This document shows positions 57,021 through 64,000 of a stretch of 64,000 nt of DNA, piece after piece. Within the stretch, counting starts at the first letter, position 1; the number at the start of each line of letters is the position of its first letter. The notes below the pieces were generated by a model that worked only from the letters and a program-made list of their open reading frames with translations, searched no databases and had not been told where the DNA came from. Source of the stretch: Sternotherus odoratus (Eukaryota; Chordata; Testudines; Kinosternidae); assembly GCA_032164245.1 (NCBI GenBank), contig JAVMKO010000021.1:12716285-12780284 (forward strand). The letters run 5' to 3'. The translations under genes were made by a program, and so were the position numbers.

Positions 57021-57029
57021 TGACCCCTA

Positions 57030-59048
57030 TGGAAGCTGCAGCTGGAAATGGGGGTGCTGAGGGACTGGACTCCCCCACCTTTCTCCCCCTGCCCCTCCAG
57101 GGCCTGGCAGCGCTGCTCCCCACCCGCCAGGGGGCACGGAGGAGGTCGGGGCGAGATTGCATGGGCCGTGGGGCCGCGCACACTCCGGGGAGCGCTGAGC
57201 CCACGGAAGGGGGCACCTGGGTGCTGGTCGAACCCCCGCTTTGTAGGAGCCTCCCCCCAGGCCCGAGGGGTGCCCAGGAGCAGCCCCTCCCCGGCTTCTC
57301 AGACAGGTCCCCCCCCCACAGTACCCCAAAGGGGGCCGCGTCTCCCCCACTGTGCCCAGGTGACAGGAGCGGGCCAAAGCTCCTGGCACCGCGGTGGGGC
57401 GTGCCGAACCGCCCTGCCCCCGGGTACCCTCCTCCCAGCTGTCGTGCCGCCCTTTCGCCGCTAGGGGGCGCCCCCTCCCTTGTAGCCCAGCCAAGCCCAG
57501 GGAGGGGCTACAAGCAGGGGCAGAGCAGGGCGAGTAGCCAGCCCTGGGCTAGCCCCTGCCAGGGGCATTGGTCCGTCTGGGCCAGTCTGTCTCCAGCGCC
57601 CCCCCTCCCCCGAGCTCTCTGGCAGCCCCGGTGTCCCCCTGACTCCACCCCAGACAGGGCAGCCTGGGCACAGAGAGCGACTCCGAGGGGCACACGGCCA
57701 GGCCAGAGCTGTGCCCAGTGAGCGACCCTGCCCTGCTGTGGGCGCTGCCCTGGGGCAGGAGCTTGGCCCAGCGGCCGGCCCAATGGCAATGGGTCAGCCG
57801 GGGCCCTTCTGCCGTGGGTGCCACCTTGCCGGAGAGACCTGGCGCCCAGCTCCCTCCTGCCCAGCCTGGCACAGGAGGGATGATCCCAGCCCACATCCCC
57901 TCCCCTCCGGCAGGCTGCAGGGGCCAAGCCATCACCTGCTGCCTCCCAGCAGCCGGGAATCCTGTCCAGAGCCGGTGCCTCTGCCAGGGGCGGCTTGGTT
58001 TCCCGACAGTGCTTGCTCCTGGCCAGGGGCTGTGGGGCAGGAGCGGTTCCCCGGGGCAGCCCCGCCCCATCTGGCTGAATAGAGGTGGGAGGTCCCTGGC
58101 ACTAGCCGCACCGGGGTGGGGGCCTGGCTGGCTCAGAGGTGGGGCAAGGAGCTGTCCCCGCCTGGGTGAGCCCTTCAGGCCAGGGCAGGGGGGGCCAAGA
58201 GCGGGCAGCAATGCCCGTGTGGGATTGTTACTGGCACCGGTTGGGCGAGGGATGGACACGGGAGCAATGCTGGGGGGAGGGGGACAGTGCAGGGGGAGGA
58301 TGGAGGATGTGGGGGAAGGGGGGTGACAAACCCTGCTGGCTCCCCACCCCTTCCGCCTGGCAGCATCCTCCCCCCCCCCCCCCAAACACACACACAATGG
58401 GCAGGAAGGGACAGGGAGTCCCACAGCTGCCTGAGGTCAGCAAGTCCCCGCAGGAAGGGGCGGCCCAGGGGATAGAGCAGGCGGTGGACAGGGGCCAGGC
58501 CGGAACTCAGTCACTGGCCACGTTCACCTCCCCAGAGCCGGGCGTGCCACACCAGGGTAGGGGATCAGCAGCACCGGGGGGTCACATGCTGGAGGCAGAC
58601 GCTGCGCCTGGGATGGAGCCGGCCCTTCTACGGCACTTTCCATCTGAGCAGCCGGGGTGCTGGGTGCTCTCGAAGGCTGCCGAGGGATCCTTGATCTCCC
58701 CCAGGGAAGTGCAGCTACCTCTGGGGTGTGTCATGGAAGTTGCCCAATGGCATGCAGCAAATGCTGCCCAGCCGGTTAGGGCGGGGAGGGACGCTTGGTG
58801 CTGGATCCCAGGGGAGGGCTCTCGGGATTTGGACTGGCAGAGCGGGGTGGCAGACAGCCTGAATCCTCCTGAAAGAGCCCTGGGTTCTCTGCCGGCAGGA
58901 CAGATGGCCCGGGGTGGTGTGGGAGGAGCAGGGGGGGAGGGCTGGGGGGAGGGCTGGGGCACCCTGCAGCCCAAACCTGCCCTTGCTCCAGAGAAACCAG
59001 TCAGCCAAGCGGGATTTGGTCCTGCGCTGAGTTGGGGTGTGTGTGTGT
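57030..59048. other. GC-rich intergenic DNA without recognised gene
   Basis: Long open frames on both strands (up to 365 codons) reflect high GC content. They lack a family match, a signal peptide or splice-consistent partners. G and C runs near 58,270 and 58,370 are the only structural features seen. Confidence 0.5.
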
Positions 59049-59053
59049 CACTG

Positions 59054-60163
59054 TGTGACGGTGCTGTTCCTGGTGGGATCCAACTGGGAGGGTCAGATCA
59101 GGACAGATTGCTCCAAAGGGGCAACTACAGCCCAAAGCTGGGGTTTCTCCACACTAAGGCACCAAACCAGCCAAACAGAAAAGACCTTGGTTTTGCCCCA
59201 TTGGCTAACCACAAGTCACACAAGCAATTCCCTTAGACACTCCAGATTCCCAGTATCACCACCAGCAGCCACCTGTCCTGGGGATCAATGGTTATGAAAA
59301 CCAATCCCCCAAAGAAAGAAAACGGTTTTCCCCAATTCCAAAGAATCAGGCCCCAGACCCAGGTCAATATACAAATCAGATCTTACCCACAAATCACGCT
59401 GTTGCCAATCCTTTAGGATCTAAAATCTAAAGGTTTATTATACAAGGAGAAAGGTCTAGGTGAGGGTTAGGAATGGTTACAAGAAATCAATTACATGCAG
59501 TGATGGCAAATCTCTTGGTTCTCTTGCAGCAAAGGTAGAATAAACTGCAGGTTCAAATCAAAGTCTCTGGAAAGCATCCCCTGCAGGGATGGGTCAGCAC
59601 CCTTTGGCCAGAGTTCCCCTGTATAGCAAAGTCCATCCAGAGCTGGAAACAAGGCAGGCTGAAGACTGGAGGTAGAAGAAAAAATGGAGGAAGTGTCTCC
59701 CAGATTTTATAGACTTCCTCCTGTGGGCGAAGCACCCCTCATGCAGAGTCCGATTGCAAAATGGAGGTCCATAGTCACATGGTCCAATTACCAGACTCTC
59801 CAGGATTCAGTTTCTGACCAGGCATGTCCCATTCCTGGAGAAGCTCGGGTGTGGACAAAGTTCATTGTGTAGTTGATGGTCCTTTACTGGCCCATCAGCC
59901 AGGCCAGCCAAGTTCACAACAGCTTGTCTGAGATTTCACCCAGCAGCCAAGCATCAGTTTGAAGTACAGGCACCATATAGCCAATATTCACAACTTTAGT
60001 TATACAAAAGATACACACGTACCACTGGCATATTCATAATCCGCCCTCCATAACCTGGTCGTAGACACCTGTTCTGACCCCTTCACATAAGACCTGGTGC
60101 CACCACAGGACCTTGGCCGCCCCAATGATCTATATGATCCCAAATAATTCCAGCAACGTGACA
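59054..60163 (-). mobile_element. 1.1 kb solo LTR with perfect target duplication
   Basis: The element starts TGTGACGGTGCTG, ends CAACGTGACA and is flanked by identical 5-bp sequences CACTG (59049-59053 and 60164-60168). On the minus strand it shows a TATA box (TCTATAAAATCTGG, near 59,700) and downstream an AATAAACC (near 59,435), in the order U3-R-U5. There is no internal coding region. It is a different family from the 646 bp LTR. Confidence 0.85.
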
Positions 60164-60826
60164 CACTGGTCCACCAGCAAACTGAAAACAAACCCTGGTG
60201 TTTCCAGCAGCTGCCGCTGGCTCTGGGAGTCGGGCCTGCTGGGGTCCTTTCCCGGCCGCTCTGGGAGCCTGGTGGTAGAGTCATAGGGCCTGCGCTGGGA
60301 TCCCTTCAGCCCAACCTCAGGCCCTGATGGGCAGGATCCCCGCCCCCAGCCCTAGAGACGCCCAAGAGTGCTGGGGAGCATTCGGCTGGCAGTGGCCGAG
60401 GGACCGGGTGCCTTTCTCAGGGAGGGTGGCTAGACACTGGCTCGCCCCGCCGCGAGATGGGAGAGAGCCCAGCTCTGTGGGCAGGGTGGGGGAGAGCCGA
60501 GGGAGACGCTGGTGGAGCTAATGCTGTTGCTGCGAGCGTTGCCCAGCAAGGCTGGCACGCTGGCCAGGATGCGATCACACCGAGAGCTAATGACAGGGAG
60601 CAGAGTCATCACAGAGCTGCGTGCGTGGCCACGCCGGGGCGGGGGAGGAGCGGCCAGTCCAGCCGCTGGTCCCTTTGTCCCCCACACTCATGGGGAAACT
60701 CCCACACCGGGAGTGACCCGGCCTCCCAGGCACCCCCACCAGCAGCTGGGTGCTCCCCACCTCCCTGACTGAGGCTACAGCAGAGCAGAAACATAATCTA
60801 GCTACCCCCGTACACCCCCTCCCTCT

Positions 60827-60861
60827 ATCTATCATCTATCTAATCTATCTATCTATCTGTC
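60827..60861. repeat. TCTA microsatellite
   Basis: Imperfect (TCTA)n of about eight units directly abutting the GC-rich minisatellite to its right. Confidence 0.8.
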
Positions 60862-61380
60862 GGGGGGGCTCCGGGATGGGGCCGTGCGTGGGTCGGGGGG
60901 GGCTCCGGGATGGGGCCGTGCGTGGGTCAGGGGGGCTCTGGGATGGGGCCGTGCGTGGGTCGGGGGGGCTCCGGGATGGGGCCGTGCGTGGGTCGGGGGG
61001 GCTCTGGGATGGGGCCGTGCGTGGGTCGGGGGCTCCGGGATGGGGTCGTGCGTGGGTTGGGGGGGGCTCCGGGATGGGGCCGTGCGTGGGTCGGGGGGGC
61101 TCCGGGATGGGGCCGTGCGTGGGTCGGGGGGGGGCTCCGGGATGGGGCCGTGCGTGGGTCGGGGGGGGGCTCCGGGATGGGGCCGTGCGTGGGTCGGGGG
61201 CTCCGGGATGGGGCCGTGCGTGGGTCGGGGGGGGGGCTCCGGGATGGGGCCGTGCGTGGGTCGGGGGGGGGGGGGCTCCGGGATGGGGCCGTGCGTGGGT
61301 CGGGGGGGGGGGGCTCCGGGATGGGGCCGTGCGTGGGTCGGGGGGGGCTCCGGGATGGGGCCGTGTGTGGGTCGGGGGGC
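60862..61380. repeat. GC-rich minisatellite, 15 copies of a 31-39 bp unit
   Basis: Each unit is a G run of variable length followed by CTCCGGGATGGGGCC and GTGCGTGGGTC. Fifteen units were counted. Length differences between units are almost entirely in the G run; point variants are few (CTCTGGG three times including altered spacing, GGGTCGTG once, GTGTGTGG once). Low divergence implies recent expansion. The long frames on both strands are by-products. Confidence 0.9.
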
Positions 61381-62222
61381 TCGGCTGGGTGCTGGCTGTG
61401 AGAGGAGAGGGGCCAGCAGCCCCCGGGCACTGGCAGGCCACAGGGGAGGAGCCCCAGCGAGTACTTTGCTCCATGATCCCAGCACCGCCTGCTGTTTGCC
61501 CCGACCTCCTCCCTGTTTGTCTTGGGCTCAGAACACAAGGCCGGGGACCCGTCCCGGACCCAGCCAAGGTGCCCAGCTCAGCAGCCAGCTCCAGACTTTG
61601 CTCCGACCCTGCTGATGAGACAGAGGCAGACTCCTGAGTGGGGGCGGGGCAGGGGGGGATCATTCCTGGGGCAGCTGCGGGGAGGATGTGAGCCCCTCAC
61701 CTTTACTGCGGAGGGCTAGGGAGGGGAACTCGCCCTCCAGCCCCCTTTTAGGAGCCTGGGCTGTGTCCCGGACTCTGGCCTGCCCGGCTCTGGGGGCTCA
61801 GGAGGTAGCAGTGCCCCTCCCTGAGCAGGCACAGCCTGAGTGAGCGAGGACCGCCAGGCTGGGCCCAGCCACCATTCAGCCGCACGGGCAGTTCGAGCCC
61901 CCTTGCGCCTGATCTGTATCCCGAATCCACCCCCCCTTTGGTGCCTGTCCCGCGGCAGAGCCCCGTCCACGCAGCGCTCCGGCGGGGCCTTGCCGCACAG
62001 CACGGGGAAGGGACCCACGGGTCACCCCAGCAGCACAACCCTCACTGGCCGGCTGGCACCCTGGGGCGCTGGGCACCCGGCCACCACTAATGAACGAACG
62101 GCGCTGAGCACTGCAGCCCCAGCACCCTGCCGCATTCCAGGGGCCCGGCGTGGGAGCATGGGGGAGGGGAGGATTAGCGGGTGCTCTGGGGCTGGAGCAC
62201 TGGGGGGGGGGGGGATTAGGGA

Positions 62223-62322
62223 AAAGGTGACCAGATGTCCCAATTTTATAGGGACAGTCCCGATTTTGGGTTATTTTCTTAAATAGGCTCCTATTTTTCA
62301 CATGTGCTATCTGGTCACCCTA
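62223..62322. mobile_element. second copy of the TAGGGTGACCAG miniature element
   Basis: Ends match the copy at 12.9 kb (AAGGTGACCAGATGTCC and CTGGTCACCCTA), with the shared block TTTTATAGGGACAGTCCCG inside. The flanking 8-mers ATTAGGGA and ATTAGCCG agree at five positions, consistent with an older insertion. Confidence 0.75.
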
Positions 62323-62889
62323 ATTAGCCGGTGCTTGGGGGCTGGAGCAGTGGGGGGGGGGGGTTAGCACATGCCTAGCACCCCCCACCCCGGGGAGATC
62401 AGCTGTTGGCAACTGCCAATCAGCTCTTTAGCCTGCTCGGCAGGCCGTGGGGGCTCTTGGGCTGGCTGCAGCCCATCAGCTGTTTGGCGGGAAGTCCAGC
62501 AGCTCAGCTGTGTCCCAGGCCGCCCCGCCCGGAGCCTGCAGGCAGGTGAGTCCCTCTGGTGTTCGGGGCACAGGGAGCTGGGGGGGGACGAGCAGCCTGA
62601 GATAGCTGGGGGGAGGGGCTGCAGCTTCTTGGCTGCGGCTGGGGGGAGTATGGGCCGGGGGGGGGGGGTCTCAAGGCCTGAGACAGCCCTTCTCAGCCCA
62701 CCTGGGTGTTTCCCCCGGGACCTCCCCTCCCCTCCAGCCGGGAGATACCAGCCGTGGGCCCCTTAGCGCTGGGGAGAGACAGAGGGACCCTGGGTTCCTT
62801 TCGGAAAAGTCTCCCCCTGTGTCTGAGTGAACTTGGGCTGGGGCCGCCCGCCCCCTTCCCCTGTCCCCCCCCCCTTCCTTCCCCCAGCT

Positions 62890-63224
62890 GAGGGCTCACG
62901 CTCGCTGTATGGTCTGTGTTAGACCAGGTACAGGTCATCGAATAAACCTCTGTTTTACTGGCTGGCTGAGAGTCACGTCTGACTGTGGATTTGGGGTGCA
63001 GAATCCACGGGCTCCCCCAGGACCCCGCCCGGGTGGGCTCGCTGGGGGAAGCGCACGGAGGGGCAGAAGGTGCTGAATGCTCCGAGGTCAGACCCAGGAA
63101 GGTGGAAGCCGGAACCTTGTGAAGCTCCTAGCCTTGGAGACAGGCTGAGGGGACGCTTCCCCCGGAGTCCTGACGGGCTTCCTAGGGAGCAAGTTCCAGA
63201 CCCTCGCCCGGGCACTCTGTGTCA
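62890..63224 (+). mobile_element. LTR, fourth copy, plus orientation, U3-truncated
   Basis: Holds the R/U5 half of the same LTR family in the opposite orientation: the GTATGGTCTGTGTTAGACC stretch, AATAAACCTCTGTTTTACTG (62940-62959), then the U5 blocks, ending near GTGTCA at 63224. The U3 portion upstream is missing or too diverged to recognise. No retroviral genes follow it; a minisatellite begins 100 bp downstream. Confidence 0.7.
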
Positions 63225-63323
63225 GGGAGATCCCAGGGACAGACCCCCCCTTCAATAACTAGAATGAACCTGGATGCATAGACTGAAAATTGGTCTTTCC
63301 TCTCTCGTAGTCTCTCCCCGACA

Positions 63324-63640
63324 CAGGGACTGGGGCGTCCGGCCCTCGGCCGTGTTCCCCCTTCCCCCCCTGGCTGTCTCTTCCCCACGCAGGGACTGGG
63401 GTGTCCGGCCCTCGGCCGTGTTCCCCCTTCCCCCTCTGTCTGTCTCTTCCCCACGCAGGGACTGGGGTGTCCGGCCCTCGGCCGTGTTCCCCCTTCCCCC
63501 TCTGTCTGTCTCTTCCCCACGCAGGGACTGGGATGTCCGGCCCTCGGCCGTGTTCCCCCTTCCCCCTCTGTCTGTCTCTTCCCCACGCAGGGACTGGGGT
63601 GTCTGGCCCTCGGCCGTGTTCTCCCTTCCCCTCTTGTAGG
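63324..63640. repeat. 66-bp minisatellite, five copies
   Basis: Units beginning CAGGGACTGGGG start at 63324, 63390, 63456, 63522 and 63588, an exact 66-bp period, with only a few substitutions between units. The period is divisible by three, so the array is open in several frames on both strands, but no start context, splice site or known domain supports coding. Confidence 0.9.
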
Positions 63641-64000
63641 CCGCACCCAGAGGCAGCCAGCTCCCAGGTCTCAAGGTCGAGCTGCCTTGTCAGTGGGCTC
63701 TGCACTCGGTGCAGAGGAGAATGAGGAACACGCTGACTCTGCCTTGAGGCCTAGCGGCTCTCGAGCGGGCCAGCTCCCCATGTGCAGACCCAACTGTAAT
63801 GAACTCATCGATTTTTCCATGAGGACCTGGAGGCTGGTTGCTCCCGGGATCAACAGGAACCAGCAACAAGCAAGCGATGCAGCAGTGACTCAGAGGAGCG
63901 ATCAATACAGCCTGAGGCTATTATACAAGCGTATCGACTGTCCTGGGGCCGCGGCGGGCTCTGGGCACTTGCTGCTCTTTGCTCTTACTCCATCTACGTT

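Noticed and set aside
58139..59236. 365-codon frame downstream of the GH3 gene
   Set aside because: No recognisable domain, compositionally biased, and its 3' part enters the LTR at 59054.
60750..61663. Open frames of 243-295 codons on both strands
   Set aside because: They run through the 15-copy GC-rich minisatellite; the repeat keeps several frames open at once and no splice or domain evidence supports coding.
63324..63640. CRISPR-like regular repeat array
   Set aside because: The 66-bp units are contiguous without unique spacers and the genome is vertebrate, so this is a minisatellite.

Overview
The window is vertebrate nuclear DNA, most likely from a turtle. It has spliced genes with GT-AG introns, a CpG-island promoter, amniote CORE/MIR-type SINEs, hAT-type miniature elements and solo LTRs. 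It also carries a tRNA-derived SINE whose 3' part resembles the CR1 LINE, a structure described for the tortoise Pol III SINE; this is the main reason for favouring a turtle. There are no bacterial or phage features. The left 11 kb is AT-rich. From about 31 kb to the end the DNA is GC-rich, with short introns and many long G or C runs.

Three protein-coding genes can be assembled completely. (1) TRAPPC3 on the minus strand (5 coding exons, 6428-12057, 180 aa) is a TRAPP vesicle-tethering subunit. It starts in a CpG island (about 11.5-12.8 kb) that carries a tandem array of ZNF143/SBS-type promoter motifs. (2) An angiopoietin on the plus strand (9 coding exons, 31708-44298, 500 aa) is a secreted TIE-receptor ligand with signal peptide, coiled coil and fibrinogen-like domain. 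(3) A glycoside hydrolase family 3 beta-xylosidase/beta-glucosidase-like gene on the plus strand (14 coding exons, 48703-56656, 745 aa) encodes a predicted secreted glycoprotein with its catalytic residues intact.

The rest is intergenic and intronic DNA dominated by repeats. 0-6.4 kb: old miniature DNA elements, then the probable TRAPPC3 3' UTR. 12.5-31.5 kb: hAT miniature elements, an LTR, SINEs and tandem repeats, with one AT-rich non-repetitive block (18.6-19.3 kb) that may be a conserved noncoding element. 44.3-48 kb: a decayed hAT-like transposase with later insertions. 57-64 kb: a 1.1 kb solo LTR with a perfect target duplication, a 15-copy GC-rich minisatellite and a 66-bp minisatellite.

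The two observations that most deserve follow-up both concern gene content. The angiopoietin lies next to TRAPPC3, not next to the RSPO4 neighbourhood of human ANGPT4, and its coiled coil resembles ANGPT1/2; it may be a fourth whole-genome-duplication paralogue on the RSPO1/TRAPPC3 paralogon that mammals lost. Immediately downstream is an intact, intron-rich GH3 enzyme gene, from a family that humans lack. The genes show no obvious joint pathway; their proximity is reported only as linkage.
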